Source of the DNA: DASQMT01 sp963827335
GTDB taxonomy: Bacteria; Actinomycetota; Thermoleophilia; Solirubrobacterales; Solirubrobacteraceae
Assembly: GCA_963827335.1 (NCBI GenBank)
Contig: CAWHAP010000010.1
Coordinates: forward strand, 124,001-188,000
Direction: 5' to 3'
DNA length: 64,000 nt
Below, piece by piece: positions 41,772 through 49,900 of this stretch (its first letter is position 1; each line of letters opens with the position of its first letter). The notes below the pieces were generated by a model that worked only from the letters and a program-made list of their open reading frames with translations, was not told the DNA's origin and did not search any database. Position numbers and translations under genes: made by a program.

Positions 41772-42676
41772 GCGCTCCCGCGCGCACCCTGCGCGCGGGC
41801 CGCCGGACGCTCGCGCTCGGTGGCACGCCGCTGCTGATGGGCATCGTCAACGCGACGCCCGACTCGTTCTCCGACGCGGGCGAGCTGCCCGACGTCGATG
41901 CGCGCGTGGCGCGGGCGCGCGAGCTGGCGGCGGCCGGCGCACAGATCCTCGACGTCGGGGGCGAGTCCGCGTTCGGCGGGCGCCCGCCCGTGTCCGCCGA
42001 GGAGGAGGCGGCGCGCGTCGTCCCGGTGATCGCCGCGATCGCGGCCGAGCTGGAGGTCGTCGTCTCCGTCGACACCTACAAGCCCGCCGTGGCCGAGGCG
42101 GCGATCGCCGCGGGCGCCGCGCTCGTCAACGACGTGTCCGGGCTGCGCGACGAGCGGCTCGCGGCGCTGTGCGCGGACACCGGCGCGGGGCTCGTGCTCA
42201 TGCACACGCGCGTGGCGCCGAAGGGCACGCTGCTCGATCCCGGCCGCTACGCCGACGTCGTCGCCGACGTGCGCGACTTCCTCGCCGAGCGCATGGCGGT
42301 CGCGGAGGCGGCCGGCCTCCGCCGGGAGCAGCTCCTGCTCGACCCGGGCCCGGACTTCGCCAAGACGCCCGCGCAGACCGTCGCCGTGCTGCGCCGCCTG
42401 GACGTCCTGCACGCGCTCGGCCGGCCGCTGCTGCTCCCCGTCTCGCGCAAGGACTTCCTCGGCGCGATCACGGGCCGGCCGCCGCGCGAGCGCGGGGCGG
42501 CGACGCTCGCGGCCGTCGGCTGGGCGGCCGACGCCGGCGCGCACGTGCTGCGCGTGCACGACGTCGCAGCCGCGGCGGACTACCTCGCGGTCCGCGCCGT
42601 GCAGCACGGCGAGCGTGTGCTCGCCCCCGCGGAGGGGCTGACCTCCGACCGCTACCCCGGCGCCTCGCAGCGCTAA
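41768..42676 (+). CDS. folP: Dihydropteroate synthase
   Basis: A 302-residue TIM-barrel enzyme joining p-aminobenzoate to dihydropterin pyrophosphate in folate synthesis. Signatures: LMGIVNATPDSFSDAG, AAGAQILDVGGESAFGG, VVSVDTYKPAVAEAA, LVNDVSGLRD, LLLDPGPDFAKTP, and a late SRKDFLGAITGRPPRER. The GTG start overlaps the glpD stop. Length is slightly above the usual 270-290. No other folate genes are adjacent. Confidence 0.95.
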   Translation: MSAPARTLRAGRRTLALGGTPLLMGIVNATPDSFSDAGELPDVDARVARARELAAAGAQILDVGGESAFGGRPPVSAEEEAARVVPVIAAIAAELEVVVSVDTYKPAVAEAAIAAGAALVNDVSGLRDERLAALCADTGAGLVLMHTRVAPKGTLLDPGRYADVVADVRDFLAERMAVAEAAGLRREQLLLDPGPDFAKTPAQTVAVLRRLDVLHALGRPLLLPVSRKDFLGAITGRPPRERGAATLAAVGWAADAGAHVLRVHDVAAAADYLAVRAVQHGERVLAPAEGLTSDRYPGASQR

Positions 42677-42695
42677 GCTGGACCAGCACGGGTTG

Positions 42696-42721
42696 CCGGC
42701 CGCTGCGCACAACGCGGCCGG
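42696..42721 (+). promoter_or_regulatory. Perfect 8-bp hairpin in the leader of the Rho-like gene
   Basis: CCGGCCGC (42696-42703) and GCGGCCGG (42714-42721) enclose a 10-base loop, between folP and the Rho-like gene and 31 bases before its ATG. It has no T-run. It could terminate folP, act as an attenuator, or only stabilise the leader. Confidence 0.4.
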
Positions 42722-42752
42722 ACTGCCATCCACCCATCACGAGGAGTAGCCC

Positions 42753-44087
42753 ATGTCTTCCGTCCTGGATCGCGACGCGCTGGAGAGCAGCCCGCTCGCC
42801 GATCTCCACCTGATCGCCAACGACGTCGGCGTCGACGGCTTCCGCCGCCTGCGCAAGGCCGACCTGATCGACGCCATCATCGCCCGCCAGTCGGGTGACG
42901 AGACGGGCACGACCCCCGACGAGGAGGAGCTGCGGGAGGAGCCGGCGGCCAAGCCGCGCCGCCGCCGCTCGCGTGCGGCCGAGCCCGACGCGCCCGCGTC
43001 CGAGCCGGAGCCCGAGACCGCCGAGGAGGAGGAGGGCGCGACCGACGAGGACGCGCCCGGACGCGGCCGGCGTGGCCGCCGCGGCGGCAGGGGGCGCGGC
43101 CGCGCCCGCGACGAGGGCCGCGACGGCGACGACCGCGACGAGCGCGACGACCGCGACCCGCGCGGCGAGGACCGCGTGGCCGAGGGCGTCGTCGAGCTCC
43201 TCGGCAACGGCTCGGCCTTCATCCGGCTCGGCCAGGAGGGCGAGACGACCGACGACGACGTCTACGTCTCGGCCGCCCAGGTCAAGCGCTGCGAGCTCGT
43301 GACCGGCGACCGCATCGCCGGGCCCGTCCGCGCGCCGCGCCGCTCCGAGCGGTTCCCGTCGCTCGTCCGCGTCGACACCATCAACGGGCGCCCGGCCGAC
43401 GAGGTCGCCGAGGGCACCAAGTTCGAGGACCTGCCCGCGGCCTGGCCGAGCGAGCGCATCGCCCTCGGATCCGAGGACGTGACGCTCAAGGCGGTCGAAT
43501 GGCTGACGCCGTTCGGCAAGGGCTCGCGCGTGCTCATCTGCGGCGCGCCGCGCTCGGGCAAGACCGAGCTGGCCCGCGGCATCGTCGAGGCGCTCGCCGG
43601 CCGCGCGAGCGGTGACGGGGGCGGAGGGCTGGAGCTGCTCGTCGTGCTCGCCGGCGTCCGGCCCGAGGAGGCGGCGGACTGGACCGATCCGGCGCCGGTG
43701 GCGACCGTCTCGTTCGCCGCCTCGCCCGACGCGCAGGCGCAGGCCGTCGAGCAGGCGATCGAGCAGGGCCGGCGCGTGGCCGCCCGCGGCGGCGACGCCG
43801 TCGTCGTGGTCGACACGCTCGAGTACCTCCCGCCCGCCCAGGCGCGGCGCGCGCTCGCGGCGGCGCGCAACATCGCCGACGGCGGCTCGCTGACCGTCAT
43901 CGCCACCGCCCCGACGCCGTTCGGCGGCGAGACGACGGTGGTGGCGCTCGACGCGCAGCTGACCGCGCTGCGGCGCTTCCCCGCGCTCGACCTGCCCGGC
44001 AGCGGCACGCTGCGGCCGGACGCGCTCGTGGGCGACGCAGGCGCCGAGGCGATCGCGAAGGCGCGCGCCGAGGCCGCGGCGGAGTAG
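42753..44087 (+). CDS. Rho-like ATPase with altered RNA-translocation motifs
   Basis: A 444-residue protein with Rho architecture: N-terminal Rho_N helices (SPLADLHLIANDVGVDGFRR), a charged Arg/Asp-rich insert (about 55-140), an OB RNA-binding domain (GVVELLGNGSAFIRLG, DDDVYVSAAQVKRCELVTGD) and a RecA-type ATPase with Walker A ICGAPRSGKTELA (Lys270), RPEEAADW and Walker B VVVVDTLEYLPP. The segment ARNIADGGSLTVIATAPT matches Rho. The Q-loop/secondary RNA site that canonical Rho carries before that segment is replaced by PPAQARRALAA. GAGGAG precedes the ATG. It may be a paralogue rather than the housekeeping terminator. Confidence 0.8.
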   Translation: MSSVLDRDALESSPLADLHLIANDVGVDGFRRLRKADLIDAIIARQSGDETGTTPDEEELREEPAAKPRRRRSRAAEPDAPASEPEPETAEEEEGATDEDAPGRGRRGRRGGRGRGRARDEGRDGDDRDERDDRDPRGEDRVAEGVVELLGNGSAFIRLGQEGETTDDDVYVSAAQVKRCELVTGDRIAGPVRAPRRSERFPSLVRVDTINGRPADEVAEGTKFEDLPAAWPSERIALGSEDVTLKAVEWLTPFGKGSRVLICGAPRSGKTELARGIVEALAGRASGDGGGGLELLVVLAGVRPEEAADWTDPAPVATVSFAASPDAQAQAVEQAIEQGRRVAARGGDAVVVVDTLEYLPPAQARRALAAARNIADGGSLTVIATAPTPFGGETTVVALDAQLTALRRFPALDLPGSGTLRPDALVGDAGAEAIAKARAEAAAE

Positions 44088-44093
44088 ACCGGG

Positions 44094-45865
44094 TCAGACC
44101 GGCGAGTGGGCGTCCGGCTGCCGCACGGCCGCCCGCCCCCGGCGTGCGATGACGCGCTCGAACGCGGCGACCACCGCCGGGTCGAACTGCGTGCCGGCGC
44201 AGCGGCGCAGCTCGGCGAGCGCGTCGGCGTGGGTCAGCGTGGCGCCGTGGCTGCGCGACGAGACCATGGCGTCGAACGCGTCGGCGACGAAGATGATGCG
44301 CGAGCCCAGCGGGATGTCCGCGGCGGCGAGCCCGTCGGGGTAGCCGGTCCCGTCGATCCGCTCGTGACTGGAGCGGACGAGCCGGCCGCTGCGCTCGAGG
44401 GCGGGGGCGGTCGGCGAGGATGCGCTCGCCGATCAGGGTGTGCCGGCGGATCAGCGCCCATTCGGCCTCCGACAGCGCCCCGGCTTCTCGACGATCGAAT
44501 CGGGGATCGCCATCTTGCCGATGTCGTGGAGCGCAGCCGCATGGCGCAGCGCCTCCAGCTCGGCGCCGTGCACGTCCAGCTCCGCGGCCGCCGCGCATGC
44601 GAGCCGCACACGGCGTTGACGTGTGACGCCAGCCCGGGCGCGCGCTCCGCGACGACGGCCATGAGGACGCCCGCCGACTGATGCGCGGCCGGCGGGCGGC
44701 CGCCGTTCTTCTGGCGGTACATGCGAGCGTCGGCGAGCGCGAGCACGGCGGAGGCGTCGGTCCCCTCGTCGGGCAGCACCACGGCGCCGTGGGCTGCCGT
44801 GATCGAGAACCCGTCGCCCTGGGCGGTGAGCGCGGCGGCGCAGCGCGCGGTCAGGTCGTCGAGGTCCGGGCGCACCGACGCGAGCACGCAGAACTCGTCG
44901 CCGCCCATGCGGTAGGCCTCGCCGAGGTCCTCGACGTGCGCGAGCGCCGCGGCTGGTGGTCAGGAGCGCCTGGTTCTCACCAGCGCGAGCGCCATCCGGA
45001 CGAGCACCAAGCCGAGCGCGACGACGGCGAGGCACAGGGCGGCGGGGTCGAAGTGCAGCGGCACGCCGAGCGCGAGCACGCCCAGGCGAGCGCCCCGGAC
45101 CCGACCGGCACGAACAGGCCGCGGCCGCTCGGCGCCGGCGGGCGCCCACGCACGGCGGGCGCGAGTGCGGCGGCGCACGCGAGGCCGAAGATGCCGGTCG
45201 TGTTGAGGGCGTCGGCGAGCGGCCCGAGCGCGCCCTCCGTCCCCGTCAGGTAGAGGACGTCGGCGGTCTCGAGCGCGACGATGGCGAACGCCCAGCGTGG
45301 CCCACAGCCGGTCGATCCGCCAGCCGGCGAGGCCGACGGCGCTCACGATCGAGGCCAGCAGCATGAGGTCGCCGAGCGGGTACGCGAGGTTCGTCGCCAC
45401 CTCCAGGAACGGCGCGCCGGCGGACCCCTCGAGCGCCGGAGATCGTCACGCACGCCAGCAGCGAGGCGATCGCGAAGCCGCCGGCGAGGCCGTCCAGCCG
45501 CGTCGCCCAGAGCGTCTTGCCGACGCGGCTGCGCACCAGCGCGATGAGCGCGACGTACTCGCACGGGTAGATGGCGAGCCAGAAGGGGTCCGAGGCGGAC
45601 GGCACGGGCACGGCGGCGAGATCGGGTGCCAGCGAGTAGACGAGGTCGCCCACCGCGGTGGCGAGCAGGCCGACGCCCAGCGCGCTCCAGGCGAGCCGGT
45701 CCGAGCCGCGCCGGTCAGGCACACGAGCGCTGCGGCCACGATCGCGGCGTCACGCACCCAACGGCCGACGAGGTCCTCCGTCCCGGCCCCGCCGAAGTCG
45801 GTCAGCGCATGCGCCCAGATGACGGCGAGCAGCGTTCCCGCGATGGTGGCCCAGACACGGAGCAT
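44094..45865 (-). pseudogene. Membrane GGDEF/HD-GYP protein, heavily decayed
   Basis: Read across frames, the gene encodes an N-terminal membrane domain (MLRVWATIAGTLLAVIWA ... LVYSLAPDLAAVPVP, YPCEYVALIALVRSRVGK), then a GGDEF remnant (AYRMGGDEFCVLASVRPDLD) and an HD-GYP domain (AALHDIGKMAIPDSIVEK, HERIDGTGYPDGLAA). At least eight frame changes are needed, near 45718, 45432, 45297, 45085, 44980, 44612, 44487 and 44412. The first half of GGDEF (about 60 residues between ENQALLTTS and AALAHVEDLG) is absent. An intact copy would make or degrade cyclic di-GMP; this one cannot be translated. Confidence 0.85.
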
Positions 45866-45921
45866 CTCCGGTGATCGGAAGCGCCCCGGCCATCTGGAGC
45901 GGTACGGCGCCAGCTGGGGGA

Positions 45922-46398
45922 CTACTGCGTCCGCATGTACGCGACCCGGCCCCAGTTGGGCTCGGGCGAGAGCTCGATCGGCTCGCGATCGCGCTCGGGC
46001 TGGACGTAGCCGAAGGAGTTGGAGAGCTCGTCGAACACGACGTCGAGCTCGCCCTCCTTCACGCGCTGGTCCAGCCACGCGGAGCGGAAGACGAGCCGGC
46101 GCAGCCAGTGGACGAGCGAGCGCTCGGCCGGCCCGACCAGCTCGGGCCAGCAGTCGTTGACGTGCTCGCCCAGCCCCGACGCGGGGTCCTGGACCTCGCC
46201 GTTGACCGTGAGGTTGACCAGGTCCTCGAGCTCGGTGCTCTCGAGCCGCCCGCCGACGAACCCGAGCTTGAGCGCGGCCTGCTCGACGCGCTCGGAGAAG
46301 TCACGCTCGTTGAAGGTGAAGCGCAGGTCCCCGTACTCCAGGACGTAGTCCTGGCCGGAGTCGTAGTTTCCTCGGCGGGTCGGGTGGTCCATCATCAC
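45922..46398 (-). CDS. Hypothetical acidic cytoplasmic protein
   Basis: A 158-residue acidic protein with well-mixed composition, unlike shadow frames: YDSGQDYVLEYGDLRFTFNE, LGFVGGRLESTELEDLVNLT, WLRRLVFRSAWLDQRVKEGE, VFDELSNSFGYVQPERD. No signal, membrane helix or known motif is visible. The start could be any of three consecutive Met codons. I do not recognise the family. Confidence 0.65.
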   Translation of the reverse strand: MMMDHPTRRGNYDSGQDYVLEYGDLRFTFNERDFSERVEQAALKLGFVGGRLESTELEDLVNLTVNGEVQDPASGLGEHVNDCWPELVGPAERSLVHWLRRLVFRSAWLDQRVKEGELDVVFDELSNSFGYVQPERDREPIELSPEPNWGRVAYMRTQ

Positions 46399-46481
46399 GC
46401 AGCGCGTCCGCCGGGGGTTGCCCGCGGCGTCTGCATCTTAAGCGCGGATCCTGCCCGGGCGCTCGCCATGCATCCGATCTT

Positions 46482-46883
46482 TCATCCGGCGAGCCCGTCG
46501 CGCAGGTCGAAGGCCCGGATCGCGTCGCCCGCGGCGTCGGGCCAGTCGAAGAAGCGCCGGTTCGTGCAGCCGCCCGCGGGCTCGCGCCAGTCGAACGCGC
46601 GCTCCACCTCGAACGCGCAGCGCCGCAGCGGCGCGCCCGCCAGCTTGACCGCCCCGTAGCCGGCGCGGGTGCGCTCGGCGGCCTCGAACAGGGCGACGTC
46701 GATCTCCGTCGCGAACACCTTGTGCAGGCAGCCCATGTAGCGGGCGCCGCTCAGCGGGTCGTCGTACTGGTAGAGCGCGGGGCAGCCGGCGGCGACGCAG
46801 GTGGCGGGGCGGATCACGCGGTCGCAGAACGTCGAGCATTGCCGGCATTCGTTGAGCTCGGTGCGGCGGATGGCCCGCGCCAT
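46482..46883 (-). CDS. Cysteine-rich hypothetical protein, putative metal binder
   Basis: A 133-residue protein with a Cys cluster in the first 35 residues: ELNECRQCSTFCDRV then ATCVAAGC, and further Cys in YMGCLHKVF, RRCAFEVE and GGCTNRRFFDW. The first group suits zinc or an iron-sulfur cluster. Conserved aromatic-rich sequence follows (FDWREPAGGCTNRRFFDW). The ATG at 46883 has TACCTT 6 bases upstream on the coding strand, the leaderless pattern. It lies beside the ArsR-regulated region. Function unknown. Confidence 0.65.
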   Translation of the reverse strand: MARAIRRTELNECRQCSTFCDRVIRPATCVAAGCPALYQYDDPLSGARYMGCLHKVFATEIDVALFEAAERTRAGYGAVKLAGAPLRRCAFEVERAFDWREPAGGCTNRRFFDWPDAAGDAIRAFDLRDGLAG

Positions 46884-46945
46884 CGCGAAAAGGTATCGGT
46901 CACGCGCGGCGCGTGGCGAGCCGCCGCCGCTGCCGGCGCGCTCGG

Positions 46946-47113
46946 TCAGGCCGCCTTCGCCGGGACCGGCTCGGCCACGGCGGCCGGCAGGCGGGGATGG
47001 CGGGCGGACAGCTCGTGGATGTAGCCGGCGACGAACCCGCGGCGCGCGCGCCGCTGGGCCTGGAGCCGCTTCACTGCGTCGATCTGCGCCTCTCGGCGCG
47101 GCTGCTCGGGCAT
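46946..47113 (-). CDS. Small basic hypothetical protein
   Basis: A 55-residue ORF starting at an ATG with GAGGAGGG 5-10 bases upstream, one of the best ribosome-binding sites in the window. The product is basic and helical (REAQIDAVKRLQAQRRARRG, then FVAGYIHELSARH) with a Pro/Ala tail. It is divergent from the arsR gene, and both flank the two operator palindromes, so it is probably controlled by that regulator. Confidence 0.5.
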   Translation of the reverse strand: MPEQPRREAQIDAVKRLQAQRRARRGFVAGYIHELSARHPRLPAAVAEPVPAKAA

Positions 47114-47136
47114 CGTCCCTCCTCGGGGGTGGCGTA

Positions 47137-47184
47137 GTACGATGTTCGTCGTACAGTAGCACTTGTACGATGATCTTCGTACAA
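47137..47184. promoter_or_regulatory. Two palindromic operators at the arsR promoter
   Basis: GTACGA-n6-TCGTAC (47137-47154) and TTGTACGA-n6-TCGTACAA (47163-47184) are near-identical 6-8-bp dyads with centres 28 bases apart. They lie between the divergent small protein gene (start 47113) and arsR (start 47193). They are almost certainly the binding sites of the ArsR dimer and would allow control of both genes. Confidence 0.75.
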
Positions 47185-47192
47185 AGGATCAG

Positions 47193-47510
47193 ATGACGAC
47201 CGCCACCGAGACCACGATCCCCCACCCGAGCCGCGCGGCTCTCGACCTCGCCGCGGTGCTGCACGCGCTCAGCGACCCGGTGCGGCTGCGGATCGTCGCG
47301 GGGCTCGCCGGATCCGGGGACCGCTCGTGCGGGAGCTTCGAGCTGCCGGTGACGAAGTCCACCTGCACGCATCACTTCAAGGTCCTGCGCGAGGCGGGCG
47401 TGATCCACCAGCGTCCGCGCGGCACCGCGCGGCTCAACACCCTGCGCCGCGAGGACCTCGACGCGCGCTTCCCCGGCGTGCTCGACTCGATCCTCGCCGC
47501 CGCGGCGTAG
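47193..47510 (+). CDS. ArsR-family winged-helix regulator
   Basis: A 105-residue regulator: LDLAAVLHALSDPVRLRIVAGL is the typical ArsR helix 1-2, and VTKSTCTHHFKVLREAGVIH is the recognition helix, followed by the wing RPRGTARLNTLRREDLDARFPG. Two Cys residues (SCGSFE and STCTHH) could sense metal or redox, but the classic ELCVCDL motif is absent. AAAGGATCAG precedes the ATG. Two operator palindromes lie directly upstream, indicating autoregulation. Confidence 0.9.
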   Translation: MTTATETTIPHPSRAALDLAAVLHALSDPVRLRIVAGLAGSGDRSCGSFELPVTKSTCTHHFKVLREAGVIHQRPRGTARLNTLRREDLDARFPGVLDSILAAAA

Positions 47511-47547
47511 CCGGGGCGAGATTCCCGGCCGCCGGCCTAGTGCCGGC

Positions 47548-48306
47548 ATGGCCGAGCCCCCCGCGATCCTGATCGTCGAGGACGACGTCCCGACGTGCAC
47601 GTTCCTCGCCGACAACCTGACCGCGGACGGCTACGACGTCGTGTGCGCCGCCTCGCTCGCCGACGCCCTGCGCACGCTCGAGCACGCGGGCGTCGACCTC
47701 GCGGTCGTCGACGTCGGGCTGCCTGACGGCTCGGGACTCGAGCTGATCCGCAAGGTGCGCGAGGCGGGCGGCCCCGGCTCCCGGATCGATCCGCGGCTGC
47801 CGCTCGTCGTCGTCTCCGGCCGGGCGGGTGAGACCGACCGCGTCCGCGGCTTCGAGCGCGGCGCCGACGACTTCGTCGCGAAGCCGTTCGCCTACGGCGA
47901 GCTGCGCCTGCGGGTCGCGGCGCTGCTGCGCCGGTCGCGCGAGCGGCGCGCGGACGGGCGCCTGCGCGTCGGCGAGCTGCGGCTCGACCCGCTCGCGCGC
48001 GAGGTGCGCGTGCGCGGCGTGCGGGTCACGCTCTCTCAGAAGGAGTTCGCGCTGCTGCGCACGCTGGCGAGCGATCCCACGCGCGTGTGGACCAAGGCCG
48101 AGCTGCTCCGCGACGTGTGGGGCTTCCGGGCGCTCGGCGCGACCCGCACGCTCGATTCGCACGCGTGCCGGCTGCGCCAGAAGCTGGCCACCCAGGGCGA
48201 TCGCTTCGTCGTCAACGTCTGGGGCGTCGGCTACCGGCTCGTCGACGGCGAGGTGGCCGAGGCGGCGGCGACGGCGACGGCCGCGGCGATGGGGGAGCCG
48301 TCGTGA
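47548..48306 (+). CDS. OmpR-type response regulator
   Basis: A 252-residue regulator with a receiver domain (acidic pair VEDDVP, phosphoacceptor Asp55 in VVDVGLPDGSG, Lys112 in VAKPFAYGE) and a winged helix (LSQKEFALLRTLASDPTRVWTKAELLRDVWGF, CRLRQKL, VWGVGYRLVD). It is followed by an overlapping histidine-kinase gene and by Tad pilus genes, so pilus control is a plausible but unproven role. Confidence 0.93.
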   Translation: MAEPPAILIVEDDVPTCTFLADNLTADGYDVVCAASLADALRTLEHAGVDLAVVDVGLPDGSGLELIRKVREAGGPGSRIDPRLPLVVVSGRAGETDRVRGFERGADDFVAKPFAYGELRLRVAALLRRSRERRADGRLRVGELRLDPLAREVRVRGVRVTLSQKEFALLRTLASDPTRVWTKAELLRDVWGFRALGATRTLDSHACRLRQKLATQGDRFVVNVWGVGYRLVDGEVAEAAATATAAAMGEPS

Positions 48307-49086
48307 GCGCCACGGTGGTCGCGGCGTCCGGGTGGCTCGTGGCCGCCGCCGCGCTGGTGGTCGTGCGGCTCCTGCGGCTGGAGGGCGAGCGGCGGATGGC
48401 GCTGGTCGCCCAGGCCGCGCACGAGCTGCGCGCGCCGCTGGGCGCCGCGCTGCTCGGGCTCCACGGCGTGGTCGACGGCGCCGCCGGCGCGCGGCGCGTC
48501 GGCGCGGTCGAGCTCGAGCTGCGCCGCGCCGGCCTCGCCCTGGCCGACCTCGACGCCGCCCCGCACGGGCGCCGCGCGCCCGGCCGCACGGAGGCGCTCG
48601 ACGTGCGCGCGCTCCTGGCCGAGGCGATCGAGGCCTGGCGCCCGCTCGCCACGGCCCTCGCCGGGGAGCTGTACGTCGACGCGGCCGGCCCGCCGGTCGT
48701 CGTCCGCGCCGACCGGCTGCGGCTGATCCAGGCGGTCGGCAACGTCGTGCTCAATGCCCTGGAGCACGGCGCGGGGCCCGTGCGCGTGCGCGTGCACGCG
48801 ACGGGCGCGCACGTGCGGATCGAGGTCCGCGACCACGGCCCGGGGCTGCCCGGCCCCGTTGCACGCGCTGGCGGGCACGCCGCACGCCGGCCGGCGCGGC
48901 CACGGGCTCGCGATCGCCGCGCGCGCCGTCGCCGGCCACGGCGGCCGGCTGCTCACCGCGCCGGTCGCTGCGGGCGCGTGCGTCGTGCTCGAGCTGCCGC
49001 GCGCCGACGCGCCGGCGCGGCGCACCGTCCTGGGCGCGCGCCGCCGCCGCGCCGCCCGGCGAGCCGGCGGTCACGCAGCGCGATGA
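48303..49086 (+). pseudogene. Histidine kinase, frameshifted before the G2 box
   Basis: The GTG at 48303 overlaps the regulator stop. The frame gives one or two N-terminal membrane helices, a dimerisation helix with HELRAPLGAALLGLHG (phospho-His), an N box region (GNVVLNALEHGAGPVR) and G1 (EVRDHGPGLP). After about 48853 it becomes nonsense, running to 49175. The +1 frame then carries the missing G2 box HALAGTPHAGRRGHGLAIAA and the end VVLELPRADA, stopping at 49086. Removing one base from GGCCCC at about 48851-48856 restores a complete kinase. It may be a sequence error. Confidence 0.65.
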
Positions 49087-49171
49087 GCGGGCGGTCGCGC
49101 GTCCCGATGCGCCGGCTGCCACGGCGCGATACGTGCGGGCGGTCGTGCGCTCCGGAGAGCGGCGCCGCGGC

Positions 49172-49852
49172 ATGAGCCGGCGCCGGCGCGCCGTGCTCCT
49201 GCTGGGCCTGGCGCTCCTGCTCGGCGGGCTCGCCGCCTCCGACGTGGCGCGGCGCGAGGCGGCGGTGCGCGCGCAGCTCGGCCCGGTCGTCGCCGTCGTC
49301 GTCGCGCGCGCGGACCTGCCCGCCGGCCGCGCGCTGACCGGCGCGGACCTCGGCCTGCGCCGGGTACCCGCCCGCTACGCGCCGGTCGGCGCCGCCTCCG
49401 TGCCCGAGACGCTGATCGGGCAACGACTTGCCGGCGCCGTCCCGCGCGGGGGGTACCTGGGCGCTGCGCAGATCGCGGTCGCGCAGCGCGCCGGCCCGCC
49501 CGTGCGCAAGGGAGAGCGGGCCGCGGAGGTCGTCGGCCTCGGCTCGCCGGGCCTGATCGTCCCCGGGGCGCGCGTGGACGTGCTCGTCACGCGCGAGGGC
49601 GATGGCGGCGGCGGGCCGGCCGGCACCGAGCTCGCGCTCGAGGACGTCGAGGTGCTCGCCGCGCGCACGGCGCCGGCCGGCGCGGCCGCCGACGGTGCGG
49701 AGCGCGTCGCGGCGACGCTCCGCGTGTCCGTCCGGGACGCGGTCTACCTCGCCGCCGCGCAGTCCTTCGCCCGCGAGCTGCGACTGCTGCCGCGCGCGCC
49801 GGGCGACCGGGCGCGGTCGGGGGCGCTCGCCGTCGGCCCGGAGCTCCGATGA
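49172..49852 (+). CDS. SAF-domain protein, CpaB/RcpC-like pilus assembly factor
   Basis: A 226-residue exported or anchored protein: basic start, one hydrophobic helix (AVLLLGLALLLGGLAASD) and a SAF domain (VVVARADLPAGRALTGADLG, LIGQRLAGAVPRGGYLG), followed by a RcpC-like beta domain (LIVPGARVDVLVTREGD, ALEDVEVLAART). CpaB family proteins support Tad/Flp pilus secretion. CpaF, TadB and TadC genes follow 2.7 kb downstream on the same strand. The start is the ATG at 49172. Confidence 0.8.
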   Translation: MSRRRRAVLLLGLALLLGGLAASDVARREAAVRAQLGPVVAVVVARADLPAGRALTGADLGLRRVPARYAPVGAASVPETLIGQRLAGAVPRGGYLGAAQIAVAQRAGPPVRKGERAAEVVGLGSPGLIVPGARVDVLVTREGDGGGGPAGTELALEDVEVLAARTAPAGAAADGAERVAATLRVSVRDAVYLAAAQSFARELRLLPRAPGDRARSGALAVGPELR

Positions 49853-49888
49853 GCCCCCAAGGTGGCGCCCGTCGCGAGCCGTGGCCCC

Positions 49889-49894
49889 TACGAT
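49889..49894 (+). promoter_or_regulatory. Candidate -10 element of the nitronate monooxygenase gene
   Basis: TACGAT lies 6 bases before the GTG at 49901, within the 48-base gap after the CpaB-like gene. No ribosome-binding site separates them. The identical hexamer and spacing occur at 19625, before the small membrane protein. Confidence 0.4.
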
Positions 49895-49900
49895 CGAGCG

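Noticed and set aside
39563..42676. A 1037-codon open frame on the + strand
   Set aside because: Only the folP part (from 41768) is real. The rest is the shadow frame of glpD and the nitroreductase gene.
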